In this document: one piece after another, positions 26,271-34,847 of the stretch
Position numbering within the stretch: position 1 is the first letter of the stretch
Layout of the letters: each line of letters starts with the position of its first letter
From: Clostridium zeae
GTDB taxonomy: Bacteria; Bacillota; Clostridia; Clostridiales; Clostridiaceae
Assembly: GCF_017312485.1 (NCBI RefSeq)
Contig: NZ_BMBA01000004.1
Location: 333,562-397,561 of the forward strand
Length of the DNA stretch: 64,000 bases
Direction: 5' to 3'
Notes under the pieces: model-generated
What the model was told of the DNA's origin: nothing
Seen by the model: the letters and a program-made list of their open reading frames with translations, nothing else
Databases searched by the model: none
Position numbers and translations under genes: made by a program

Positions 26271-26297
26271 AAAAAAAAGACACCTAAGTGTCTTTTT
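26271..26297 (-). terminator. intrinsic terminator
   Basis: AGACAC and GTGTCT arms are followed by nine T on the minus strand, overlapping the stop codon of the small gene at 26296. Confidence 0.7.
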
Positions 26298-26457
26298 AGC
26301 TTTTAAAGCTTCCTTCCTTCTCCATAACCATGAAATAGAAGTCAGTACCAAATTCTTCATTAAATTTTAGTTCTAGTTCTCTTAAACGGCTAACTTGTTC
26401 GCCTTGCATATTTGCATATTCCATAGGCTTAAGCTTTTCTAAATATTGTTGCTCCAT
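26296..26457 (-). CDS. 53-residue hypothetical protein
   Basis: An ATG at 26457 follows GGGAGG by eight bases and opens a 53-codon frame rich in Glu, Lys and Gln (MEQQYLEKLKPMEYANM to KEGSFKS). A terminator sits exactly at its stop codon. The clean start, end and codon use support a real gene. No family is recognised; it is probably a soluble helical protein. Confidence 0.6.
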   Translation of the reverse strand: MEQQYLEKLKPMEYANMQGEQVSRLRELELKFNEEFGTDFYFMVMEKEGSFKS

Positions 26458-27030
26458 AAAAAAAACCTCCCTTGAAATTTAATATGGAGAAATTATAGTT
26501 CTATGTGGCTTTGTTTTCAAGGGGGACGATCTCAAATTTGAATGCAAAACTGATGTTAATTTTAGCCATTTAGTTATTTGATTTCCATCATTAACTCTTT
26601 TAATAAAGGTTCTGTAAAAGAATAGCTTTTAAATTCAATATTATTAATTATAGCCAACATTGATAATTAACTTAAGACACAATTGTAATTGAACTATATA
26701 CTAATCTAAAAAAGGCCTTATATTATGTATTAAATAAATGTTGGTACTTATATGTAAAAGGACAAGCTATAAAATATCAACATTTATTTAATACATAAGC
26801 TTTTAGGGTAAAAATATTTCCCCACAGGTTACAACCCGTGAAATATCAATATTTGAGTAATTATATTTAAGATTACTTATACTGATTAGATTATATTGAA
26901 TTTAAGAATTGAAATAATACAACTATATCTTAGAATCTATATTCGCCTAAAGTTGTATAGTTACTTATATAATTACAAACAGTTAATTCAGAATGTGAAA
27001 AAAAGACGACGTAGATTATAATTGCAAAAC
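26458..27030. other. intergenic region with a long inverted repeat
   Basis: No gene is seen in about 570 bases. It contains a 21-base inverted repeat: TTATGTATTAAATAAATGTTG near 26723 and its complement ending near 26801, separated by about 36 bases. The rest is very AT-rich without recognisable structure. The following leader is listed separately. Confidence 0.5.
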
Positions 27031-27220
27031 GTTCTTTGAAAACTGAATAATGCGATATTTATAATATGTAAAACATTGTGAATTGTTAGATTTATATTTA
27101 AAAGAGGCAATATATAATATCCTAAAAATAATAGGTAGTCAATATATACTTTGAAAATCCATAAAATTTCTACGATATTAATTTTAATATATTCTGATAG
27201 ACATTAAATAAGTTATTGTA
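27028..27220 (+). promoter_or_regulatory. rRNA-like boxA leader, unit 1
   Basis: GTTCTTTGAAAACTGAATAA at 27031 matches the boxA region of Gram-positive rRNA operons. The following ATAATGCGAT is complementary to ATCGCATTAT in the terminator at 27634-27675, so the transcript of the gene between could be closed by a long stem. Confidence 0.5.
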
Positions 27221-27291
27221 ATTTGAATTTGCATATAGCTCTAGTTATAATCATTTTTATAGCATGTACAGTATTTTATAGGAGGTTTTGT

Positions 27292-27588
27292 ATGAGTGAA
27301 TTTTTGAAATTAGAGAATTTTATTGGACATTCAGATGTAAGTTATGAAGAAGTTATAGTTCAATTTTTACAGGATAATGGAATAACGATTGATGATTTTG
27401 AGTACGTAGGGAGATGTGATTCTGAGTGTATGGAATGTAATACAGAAAGATTTAGTGTCTGGCGTAGGGATATAGGAGTCATAGAAGAAAACATTTTTAC
27501 TTTCGATTTAGATGCCGCTGATGAAACATTAGATTTCGCTGTATACTTGTGTAATAAATGCAAGAAATGGACTATTTATATTGAATAA
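27292..27588 (+). CDS. hypothetical protein with CxxxC...CxxC zinc-ribbon-like motif
   Basis: A 98-residue protein from the ATG at 27292, which has GGAGG seven bases upstream; a longer frame with a hydrophobic N-terminus exists but lacks a ribosome site. Cysteines in RCDSECMECN and CNKCKKW could bind one zinc ion. The rest is acidic. No family is recognised. It stands alone between an rRNA-like leader and a terminator. Confidence 0.6.
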   Translation: MSEFLKLENFIGHSDVSYEEVIVQFLQDNGITIDDFEYVGRCDSECMECNTERFSVWRRDIGVIEENIFTFDLDAADETLDFAVYLCNKCKKWTIYIE

Positions 27589-27633
27589 CACATTATTCTC
27601 AAATTATAAATCTATAAAATAAATAACGTATTG

Positions 27634-27675
27634 TAAAATCGCATTATTCAAGAGATTGAATTTGCGATTTTTTTA
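27634..27675 (+). terminator. intrinsic terminator of leader unit 1
   Basis: AAATCGCA pairs with TGCGATTT followed by T6. Its 5' arm together with ATTATTC is also complementary to the leader at 27045. Confidence 0.75.
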
Positions 27676-27699
27676 ATGCGTAATTCTAAAAGGTAGGGA

Positions 27700-27800
27700 A
27701 TTTGTAATAAACGATTTAGAAAAATTAGAATTATTGAATAGCATTGAAATTGCATGCATATCAACAGGTCAAGGAGATATTGAAAATAATGCGACATAAC
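27700..27800 (+). pseudogene. short coding remnant
   Basis: An open frame of about 35 codons (from GREFVINDLEKLELLNS to GQGDIENNAT) ends in TAA, with no start codon or ribosome site. It looks like the C-terminal end of a lost gene. Confidence 0.3.
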
Positions 27801-27811
27801 TGATGAAACTA

Positions 27812-27990
27812 AAAATACGAATAATGTTCTTTGAGAATTGAATAATGCAGTGTAGATAATAATATTTAAACCTTCAAGTAGCTATATTGTGCATGGAATA
27901 ATTTGGTTATAAATGGTATAATTACAAGTAATTAAGTCGAGATAGTATAATATTGTGCAGTCAACTTAGAATAGCAATAATAAAGTGTAA
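27812..27990 (+). promoter_or_regulatory. rRNA-like boxA leader, unit 2
   Basis: The sequence from ATGTTCTTTGAGAATTGAAT through ATAATGCAGTGTAG and on to TAATTAAGTC is about 150 bases, and is closely repeated at 29645-29765. It precedes the alpha/beta hydrolase gene with a long untranslated stretch. Confidence 0.55.
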
Positions 27991-28238
27991 CTACTCCTGA
28001 GGTATTAAATTCATTTTTGTGAAAAAAATTTATTTATAGGCTAAAATGGGAAACAGAGAACTAGCAAAAGAAGTAAATGCAAAATACAATAAATATAGTT
28101 GAGTTGTATGAAACTAGAAATATTGGAGCTACTTCTATTTATTTGCTATGAAAGTGTTGGACAAACAGTAATTATGACGGTTTAGAGTATGACTTTGTGT
28201 GTTATAAAATATAAGGAATAATAGCAATGGAGGATTAT

Positions 28239-29348
28239 ATGTTAAATATTAAAAAAAAGTCTGTTAAAAAAATTTTATTTATTCTATTTGGTGTTTTTTG
28301 CTTGTCATGCGTTTTTATAATTAGCACTTTGTCAGAGATAGGCAAAGTTAAACTTCAAGACGTTGTTAAATTACATTTAGGCAACAAAGAAATTTCAATG
28401 AATTATATAAGTGTAAATATTATAAATTTATCAGCAGTTTTATTAGTTTTTTTCTTAATCATAAGTATTATCCTTTTCATTGTTTCTATTTTTACAAGAA
28501 AACAAAAGCTTAAATCTGTTTCTATTCCATTAATGTATATATTTGCAGGAGCATATATAATTTTATGTTTATTTGTATTCATAATCCAAGATGATTTGAG
28601 GAATAGGGACCATTTAGGATTTGAGCCAATTAAAATAAATAAAGAACTTTCTGATTCATATATTAAGAATAATGTTGAGGAAATTAATCTTTTAACACCT
28701 GATAATGTAAGATTAAATGGTTGGTTAGTAAAAAGTACAAAAAAACAAAAGTCTCCTTTGATAATTTATTTCACTGGGGCAACTGGTGGTGAAGTTTTAG
28801 ATATAATCGATCATGCTAAAAAGTTAAATAGTTGGTCTTTTGCTATTGTAAGTTATAGGGGATACGGATTTAGTGAAGGCTTTCCTACACAAGAAGCTGT
28901 ACTAAGTGATGCATTGTTTATATATGATACTTTTTCAAAAAGAAATGATATTGATAAGGATAGAATAGTTGCAATGGGACATAGCTTAGGAACAGGAGTT
29001 GCAGTTTATTTGTCCGAAAACCGTAAAATAGCAGCTACAATACTTTCATCTCCTATTTTAAGGAACTCTATTGGTTCACCTATTCAATTACAATTAGTAC
29101 CTATGAGTTTCATAATGAGAAGAGAACCAATTGATACAATATTTAGAGCACCATTTATAGATAACCCTTTGTTATGTTTAATTGGCGAAAAAGATACTAA
29201 CACATTGCCAAAAAACTCTTTAAAACTTGTTGAAAAATGGAAAGGGAAAAGTAGTGTTAAAATTTATAAAGGGGAAGGTCATAAGTTTATTTATAACAAT
29301 GAAAATAGTTGGTCAGATATTAGCGAGTTTTTAAAAACTATAGAGTAA
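28239..29348 (+). CDS. alpha/beta hydrolase with N-terminal membrane helices
   Basis: About 369 residues. Three hydrophobic segments lie within residues 10-125, then a serine hydrolase domain: LIIYFTGATGGEVLD (oxyanion region), SYRGYGFSEG, the nucleophile in VAMGHSLGTGVAVYL, the acid in LIGEKDTNTLP and the histidine in YKGEGHKFIYN. It resembles YqkD/BAAT-like membrane-anchored hydrolases of unknown substrate. GGAGG lies five bases before the ATG at 28239, which is preferred over an ATG four codons earlier. Confidence 0.83.
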   Translation: MLNIKKKSVKKILFILFGVFCLSCVFIISTLSEIGKVKLQDVVKLHLGNKEISMNYISVNIINLSAVLLVFFLIISIILFIVSIFTRKQKLKSVSIPLMYIFAGAYIILCLFVFIIQDDLRNRDHLGFEPIKINKELSDSYIKNNVEEINLLTPDNVRLNGWLVKSTKKQKSPLIIYFTGATGGEVLDIIDHAKKLNSWSFAIVSYRGYGFSEGFPTQEAVLSDALFIYDTFSKRNDIDKDRIVAMGHSLGTGVAVYLSENRKIAATILSSPILRNSIGSPIQLQLVPMSFIMRREPIDTIFRAPFIDNPLLCLIGEKDTNTLPKNSLKLVEKWKGKSSVKIYKGEGHKFIYNNENSWSDISEFLKTIE

Positions 29349-29640
29349 ATTTATTTATGTTATGTTCTATATTCAGAAGTAAAGGAGAGTATATTGAGTA
29401 AGGGAAGGAACTTTGTAGGGAGAAAAATCAAAAGATTGAATGGATACAGGAACCGATAAAAGAATAAGGCAAATATGGCCCTTCCACTAACAATGCACTC
29501 AAGTTCGCTTTGGCTTGAAAAGTAGCAAAAGCACATTCCTTCACCAAGTCAAGTCTGGCTAGGCTCAGTAACGTCTCGAGTACAAAACGTTACGTAGCAT
29601 TCTTAAAAAAATGCGGCTTAACTTGTGAAATTTACAATAC
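29349..29640. other. intergenic region, structured and relatively GC-rich
   Basis: No gene is seen. From about 29476 to 29630 base composition rises and several hairpins appear in series: TCAAG/CTTGA near 29505-29525, CCAAGTCAAGTCTGG near 29555, GTAACGT/ACGTTAC at about 29567-29592, and GCATT/AATGC near 29597-29615. It could be a structured RNA or a recombination site. Confidence 0.4.
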
Positions 29641-29644
29641 GAAC

Positions 29645-29800
29645 AATGATCTTTGTAAACTGAATAATGCAGTGTAGAGAATAATATTAAGACCTTCAAG
29701 TAATTATATAGTACATGGAATAACTTGGATATAAGTGTTATAATTACAAGTAATTAAGTCCACATTGTAGATTAATGTGTCATCAGTCAGTAACAAGTAA
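29645..29800 (+). promoter_or_regulatory. rRNA-like boxA leader, unit 3
   Basis: This repeats the unit 2 leader (CTTTGTAAACTGAATAATGC, AGTGTAG, then ACCTTCAAGTAAT to AATTAAGTCC). GAATAATGCAGTGT here is exactly complementary to ACACTGCATTATTC in the terminator at 31144. Confidence 0.55.
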
Positions 29801-29821
29801 ATAAAGTAAGGGATTGATTAT

Positions 29822-31069
29822 ATGAATAATGAAATTGAGAAAGTAAAAAAAATACTTGTAGATTTTAAGCAGGAACATTTGCTTCAATTTATTGATGAGT
29901 TATCATTAGCAAACCGAAAAAAACTTGTTAATCAGATATCCTCAATCAATTTCACTCTGGTTAATGAGTTGTTTCGCAACTCAACTGTGTCTATTACAAG
30001 CAAGCCTTTTGTTGAAAGAAATATTACCCCAATAAACTGTGATATCATAGAAGAATTTAGCGAATCAAAACTTATGGAATATAGAAAAAAAGGGATAAAC
30101 GCTATCTGTGAAGGTAGAATAGCCTCTGTTACAATGGCCGGGGGACAAGGAACAAGGTTAGGATATAACGGACCTAAAGGCACATTCCAGATTGGCCCAC
30201 CTATCAAAAAAACACTATTTCAGTTACAAGTAGAAAAATTAAAAAATATACATCAGGAATGTGGAAAGTGGGTTCCGTGGTATATAATGACAAGTAATGA
30301 GAACCACAACGATACAATAAAGTATTTTAGTGACAATAAGTATTTCGGTTATTCGGAAAAGGATATTCTTTTCTTTATGCAAGGTATGTTACCAATGGTT
30401 GACTTCAATGGGAAAGTACTATTAAAAGAAAAAGATGAAATTTACTTTGGACCAGATGGAAATGGAGGCATTTTTCTTTCACTTAAAAAGTATGGACTGT
30501 TGCAAGATATGAATTTGCGTGGTGTAGAATGGGTATTTATAAATGGGATAGATAACGCCTTAGTAAAGGTGGCAGACCCCGTTTTTATTGGATATACAAC
30601 AATGTTAGGCAAGAGTTCTGCTAGTAAATCTGTCGCTAAAAAGAGCCCAGATGAAGCAGTAGGCGTTTTTTGTTTAGAAAATGGGAAGCCTTCAATTATC
30701 GAATATACAGAAATTCCTGAAACACTTACAAAAGAAGTAAATGATGATGGACAATTGCTATTTGGAGACGCAAATATTATCGCCCATCTCTTCAGATTGG
30801 ATGATATTGTTAATATAGCAGAGATGGGCTTACCGTATCATTCGGCAATAAAAAAAGCTTCTTACATAGATAAAAACGGTAAAAAAATTGTTTCTCAAGA
30901 ACCAAATGCGTATAAATTTGAGAGCTTTATTTTCGATGCGTTCAAGTATCTTAACAATATGGGTATACTTAGAGTTCAACGGGAGAGAGAATTTGCACCA
31001 ATAAAGAACAGTATAGGAAAAGATAGCCCAGAAGCTGCACTGGAGCAGCTAATGTTATATCCTCTTTGA
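29822..31069 (+). CDS. UDPGP-type sugar-nucleotide pyrophosphorylase
   Basis: A 415-residue protein of the eukaryote-like UTP-sugar pyrophosphorylase family (UAP/UGP, PF01704). The nucleotide-binding signature is MAGGQGTRLGYNGPKGTFQI, followed by WYIMTSNENHNDT, FGPDGNGGIFLSL, WVFINGIDNALVKVADP and GEVGVFC-like strand (EAVGVFCLENGK). It should convert UTP and a hexose-1-phosphate (GlcNAc-1-P or Glc-1-P) to the UDP-sugar. This is distinct from the bacterial GalU/GlmU types. The ribosome site is weak (AAGTAAGGGA). It is the last of three boxA-leader units. Confidence 0.85.
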   Translation: MNNEIEKVKKILVDFKQEHLLQFIDELSLANRKKLVNQISSINFTLVNELFRNSTVSITSKPFVERNITPINCDIIEEFSESKLMEYRKKGINAICEGRIASVTMAGGQGTRLGYNGPKGTFQIGPPIKKTLFQLQVEKLKNIHQECGKWVPWYIMTSNENHNDTIKYFSDNKYFGYSEKDILFFMQGMLPMVDFNGKVLLKEKDEIYFGPDGNGGIFLSLKKYGLLQDMNLRGVEWVFINGIDNALVKVADPVFIGYTTMLGKSSASKSVAKKSPDEAVGVFCLENGKPSIIEYTEIPETLTKEVNDDGQLLFGDANIIAHLFRLDDIVNIAEMGLPYHSAIKKASYIDKNGKKIVSQEPNAYKFESFIFDAFKYLNNMGILRVQREREFAPIKNSIGKDSPEAALEQLMLYPL

Positions 31070-31143
31070 GTGATTATAATCTTTATGAATAGTACATATC
31101 ATTCTTATTTAACGTCACGTAAATCAAAAATGAATAATTAATT

Positions 31144-31184
31144 AAAACACTGCATTATTCATAATTGAGTTTTGCAGTGTTTTT
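31144..31184 (+). terminator. intrinsic terminator of leader unit 3
   Basis: AACACTGCA pairs with TGCAGTGTT followed by T3 ACG. The 5' arm plus ATTATTC is complementary to the leader of the same unit. Confidence 0.75.
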
Positions 31185-31203
31185 ACGTCGTAATACAAGA
31201 AAA

Positions 31204-32052
31204 TTACGAATTAGCTTTAGATTTTGCATACCAAGTTATTGGTATAAAATACCCTATTATTGGTGAAATTCCATAGCCCATTAATGGCACTGGAAAGTTA
31301 CCAAAAAGTGTAGAAATTAAAATTATTATAAAATATAGTCCTACACAAATAGAAGGTATTTTAAAGTTTTTTGGTGGAAATAATATAAACGGTACAGGCA
31401 ATATTATAAGAGAAATCACTCCCAATATAAGCCACATTAATCCCATATTTGCTAATAAACTCACTATTCTTTCCACATAGGCTACTGGTGGTAGGCTATC
31501 TAAATGCACCCACGAAAGGATAATTAATAAAGATAGTATTCCAAACATAAGTGAACGAAGAATCTTTTTATTAATCTTACTATATAGCATAATCATCATT
31601 GGAATAGCAAAACCAGTTAATTGAGAAGCATCGGGTTGAATTGCAAGTAAAATAGCTATAACAATTGTTGTAATTATAGCAATCCATAATGCTTTCATTT
31701 GCAATAGTTCCCATAATAATACTATTATCACCGGTAGCACTATCATCGAAACATTAAACCTAATACTTCCAATAGATATCCACCTGTGAACCCAATTCAT
31801 GCTTGGACTAATGAATGTCAATATTATGAATGATAGTAATATCGCTGTTGAAATAATGTAAAATCGGCTTGTTCTCATATTTGATTTACTGGAGATTACA
31901 AAATATGAAATCAATCCAGCTATTACTAAACAAGCAATATTTTGTGCCCAGATCAAAGTTGGAACTTTATTGTGGTACATCGCTATCGCACCAATAAATA
32001 TTGGAGGTATTGTGATTATTAATGGGATAAAATTTATTAGCCTTGGTTTCAT
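31204..32052 (-). CDS. polytopic membrane protein, divergent FtsW/RodA (SEDS)-like
   Basis: A 282-residue protein with about eight to nine membrane helices. NWVHRWISIGSIRFNVSM resembles the SEDS motif in which HRWI.IG is followed by P.E, and AIQPDASQLTGFAIPM resembles QPDLGTA. The usual acidic catalytic residue after W-I-x-I-G and the C-terminal GGSS-type motif are absent, so polymerase activity is doubtful. It may be a degenerate relative with another role. It is a single gene. Confidence 0.55.
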   Translation of the reverse strand: MKPRLINFIPLIITIPPIFIGAIAMYHNKVPTLIWAQNIACLVIAGLISYFVISSKSNMRTSRFYIISTAILLSFIILTFISPSMNWVHRWISIGSIRFNVSMIVLPVIIVLLWELLQMKALWIAIITTIVIAILLAIQPDASQLTGFAIPMMIMLYSKINKKILRSLMFGILSLLIILSWVHLDSLPPVAYVERIVSLLANMGLMWLILGVISLIILPVPFILFPPKNFKIPSICVGLYFIIILISTLFGNFPVPLMGYGISPIIGYFIPITWYAKSKANS

Positions 32053-32157
32053 CAGTTTTTTTACTCCTATACATCATATTTAAACCTTTTACTTCATCAT
32101 AGTTTTTTAACAGAGCCAATTTTAATATTATACAACAAACTAATCTATAAGGATCAA

Positions 32158-32538
32158 CTACTTTATCATTTTCCCAATTTTCTTATCTTGTCTCCACTGA
32201 GGAGCAGCTCCATCATCCCCCCAATATTCATCTAAACTCACTATCTTTTCTCCGCAAAACCTAATAAATGATGTAGCATGAACCGAGACACTTTTATCAG
32301 TAAGCCACACTCTTGTAACTGAAATAGCCAAATCATCAATTATTTCAAGTCTCTCAACCGCTCCACACCACTGGCCAGGGTATTCACAATTTGCCATTAT
32401 ATATTCTTCAACAGTAAAACTTTCATTGGTATTATGCCAATTTATTATTGCATCAGACTGAAAATAGGTTTGAATCTTTATAGGATTTTGCTCAACCACA
32501 TCTTCCCAAAAACTCAATACTCTTTTCTTAATATCCAT
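32158..32538 (-). CDS. SnoaL/NTF2-like protein
   Basis: A 126-residue protein of the NTF2-like cone fold. Hallmarks: FWEDVVEQNPIKIQTYFQSD, a central WHNTNESFTVEEYIMANCEY and the C-terminal SFIRFCGEKIVSLDEYWGDD, with the last segment typical of polyketide cyclase-like/nuclear transport factor 2 proteins. The start at 32538 has GGGGGG eight bases upstream. The ligand is unknown. Confidence 0.75.
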   Translation of the reverse strand: MDIKKRVLSFWEDVVEQNPIKIQTYFQSDAIINWHNTNESFTVEEYIMANCEYPGQWCGAVERLEIIDDLAISVTRVWLTDKSVSVHATSFIRFCGEKIVSLDEYWGDDGAAPQWRQDKKIGKMIK

Positions 32539-32665
32539 ATGTATTTCCCCCCTTTTGATTACATTCAACTTGTATTAACTTTTTTATAAAACTAAATGTG
32601 CTAACCCTTCACTCTCTATATTCATCTGTTAATATCAACTTTCAATATACCACTTTTGAAAATCC

Positions 32666-33760
32666 TCATTTTTTACATATTGCTATAAGTGGTATCTTCA
32701 TTTCCTTTTCAGTCATCCCAGCATGATTGGAAATAAATTGCTTTGATTTTTCAGAATAAACAATACCTTTGTCACTAATTGCTACTGCTAAATAATCTCC
32801 TATGAATTCTTCAAACTTAGGATGCATTTTTCCAACACCAAATATATTCTTTTCGATAACCTCTTCTTTTGAATACAATAAGAAATCGTCGCCAAAATTA
32901 TTATGAAATTCAATAGGAAAATCATTTAAATATTCATCTTTTATATAGAAAGCTATAGCTCTTGTTTCCATAGAAGTTGGACGTTTTAACATATTAATTA
33001 ACTTAGGATAATCACTCAAAATATAGTGCTTCAAATTACAATGTCCATGGTCCGCAGTAATTATAACCAATGTATCGGATAATCTTTCGCACATATCTTT
33101 TATTTTCTCTTCGAGTTCTTTTATATTCTCAGTAACAATACTATTATAGCAACCAACCTCATGCATTAAGCTATCAGGATTTTCCCAATACCCATATATG
33201 TATTTTCTCTCGGAGGTAGCACACAAACATTCTACTTCACGGGTCAATTCATCAAAAGTTTTTATTTTATTACTTCCGAACTTTGACACACTATATGCGT
33301 TAGCCATACCAGCTTCTTTTATTTTTGCATAAATACTTTTATAAGGTATGATTTCACTGGCAACATGATAATTCGCCGCATGAATTTCTGTGTCCTTTTC
33401 CGTATTAATAAATGCGTTCACAATTTTATTTATTTCACTAAAATACAAACTCCATCCTAACCACCCATGTTCCAAAGGGGTTAACCCACTTTCAATAGAG
33501 GTGGTTGCTGATGTAGTAGTTGGAGGAAACACAGATGAATATTCCTTAATCAAATTCTTTCTGAAGAAACTATTTTCCGATAAATGATATTGTAATGCAT
33601 CAACCCCTAATCCATCCAATAGCAAGATAACTACATTTTTATATTTATATTTTAAAAGCTCATCCACTTCTTTTAGTGTACTATGTTCACTCTCAGCACC
33701 AAAATATTCTAAGACAGAGCAAGCAAGATTCACGATGTTATTATTATAATTAATAAACAT
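32666..33760 (-). CDS. alkaline phosphatase family protein (type I phosphodiesterase)
   Basis: A 364-residue metalloenzyme of the nucleotide pyrophosphatase/phosphodiesterase superfamily. VVILLLDGLGVDAL supplies the first metal ligand, FPPTTTSATTSIESGLTPLE the nucleophile Thr region, and LVIITADHGHCNLKHYI the Asp-His metal pair, with a late ISNHAGMTEKEMKIPLIA histidine. There is no signal peptide, so it acts in the cytoplasm. It lies nine bases after the gene at 33770 and is probably co-transcribed with it. Confidence 0.83.
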   Translation of the reverse strand: MFINYNNNIVNLACSVLEYFGAESEHSTLKEVDELLKYKYKNVVILLLDGLGVDALQYHLSENSFFRKNLIKEYSSVFPPTTTSATTSIESGLTPLEHGWLGWSLYFSEINKIVNAFINTEKDTEIHAANYHVASEIIPYKSIYAKIKEAGMANAYSVSKFGSNKIKTFDELTREVECLCATSERKYIYGYWENPDSLMHEVGCYNSIVTENIKELEEKIKDMCERLSDTLVIITADHGHCNLKHYILSDYPKLINMLKRPTSMETRAIAFYIKDEYLNDFPIEFHNNFGDDFLLYSKEEVIEKNIFGVGKMHPKFEEFIGDYLAVAISDKGIVYSEKSKQFISNHAGMTEKEMKIPLIAICKK

Positions 33761-33769
33761 ATTTTCCCC

Positions 33770-34231
33770 CTAATGATTGTTTTTTTCTAACAAAGCCACA
33801 AATAGATGACTCTTCTCTCCAGGAATTCTATATACCCCTAGTGCATTTAAATAACTTAAAGACATTGCCACCGCTTCATATGCCATAGTCTCATCACACT
33901 TATCAAATCCAATTTGTTCAAATATGTCATTGCCTGTTAAATCTTTTAAACCTTTTAATACCTCAGCGTCATTTCTTATATCATCTGTAAAACTTTCATT
34001 AGACCATCCCCACAACCATGTATTCACCTTATGAGCCCATGTTCCTATACATATTATTTTAAATTCCAACATAACTATTTCGTTATTTTTAAACTGAAGA
34101 GTTTTAGTTATCTGATCAAACCAGTAACTGCCATATGATCCTATGTCATACTCATCAAATAATCTAGCTTGTTTTTCTTGCAATTCCTCATAACAATTAT
34201 CTATAAATTCTTCAAATTGCTCATCTGTCAT
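33770..34231 (-). CDS. hypothetical protein, DUF6882-like
   Basis: About 153 residues, acidic. It contains WFDQITKTLQFKNNEIVMLE, the WAHKVNTWLWGWSNESF tryptophan-rich segment and FDKCDETMAYEAVAMSLSYL, which I match from memory to DUF6882. The function is unknown. It is followed nine bases later by the phosphodiesterase gene. The start at 34231 is chosen over a frame opening eight codons earlier. Confidence 0.6.
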   Translation of the reverse strand: MTDEQFEEFIDNCYEELQEKQARLFDEYDIGSYGSYWFDQITKTLQFKNNEIVMLEFKIICIGTWAHKVNTWLWGWSNESFTDDIRNDAEVLKGLKDLTGNDIFEQIGFDKCDETMAYEAVAMSLSYLNALGVYRIPGEKSHLFVALLEKNNH

Positions 34232-34318
34232 AATAACACCATCTTTCACTATCATAACTATTGTAAATAAACCATTAAATCATAAATATATAACAGTCAT
34301 ATATTGTTTAAACATATT

Positions 34319-34846
34319 TTAAGCATCATTAAGTAATATTGAGTAAATATTATAGGTTTCATCATCAAAACATACAAATATAACTTCGTTAATTATCTCC
34401 TGTCTCTGTAAAAACTTTGTCGCTTCATCAATCGCTATTTTTGCTGCTAATTCTTTAGGGAATCTATAAATCCCAGTACTTATGCAAGGAAATGCAATGG
34501 ATTTTGCACCATGTTCGTAAGCTAAGGTTAAACTATTTCTATAGCAATTCGATAACAATTCTTCTTCATGATTTTTACCACCATTCCAAACTGGACCAAC
34601 TGTATGAATTACGTAGTTAGCTTTAAGCTTTCCTCCAGTAGTAATTACTGCTTCACCAGTTTTGCATCCACCTTGTTTATTCCTAATCTTTATACACTCA
34701 TCAAGGATTTCACTTCCACCAGCCTTATGTATTGCTCCATCTACTCCACCGCCACCAAGTAAGCTCTTATTAGCTGCATTTACTATTATATCTACTGCTA
34801 GCTTAGTTATATCCCCTTTAATTATGTTAAGCTTATTTTTATTCAT
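34319..34846 (-). CDS. macro domain protein (ADP-ribose/O-acetyl-ADP-ribose hydrolase type)
   Basis: A 175-residue single macro domain. It has the ADP-ribose-binding motifs [67 protein letters not shown] and [15 protein letters not shown]. This is the MacroD/YmdB class, which removes ADP-ribose from proteins or deacetylates O-acetyl-ADP-ribose. The ATG at 34846 has GGAG eight bases upstream, inside the end of the upstream phosphatase gene; the stop and start are one base apart, so translation is coupled. Confidence 0.9.
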   Translation of the reverse strand: MNKNKLNIIKGDITKLAVDIIVNAANKSLLGGGGVDGAIHKAGGSEILDECIKIRNKQGGCKTGEAVITTGGKLKANYVIHTVGPVWNGGKNHEEELLSNCYRNSLTLAYEHGAKSIAFPCISTGIYRFPKELAAKIAIDEATKFLQRQEIINEVIFVCFDDETYNIYSILLNDA

Positions 34847-34847
34847 T

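Noticed and set aside
29476..29630. Integron attC site
   Set aside because: The hairpin array looked attC-like, but no RYYYAAC and GTTRRRY core pair in correct orientation was found and there is no integrase.
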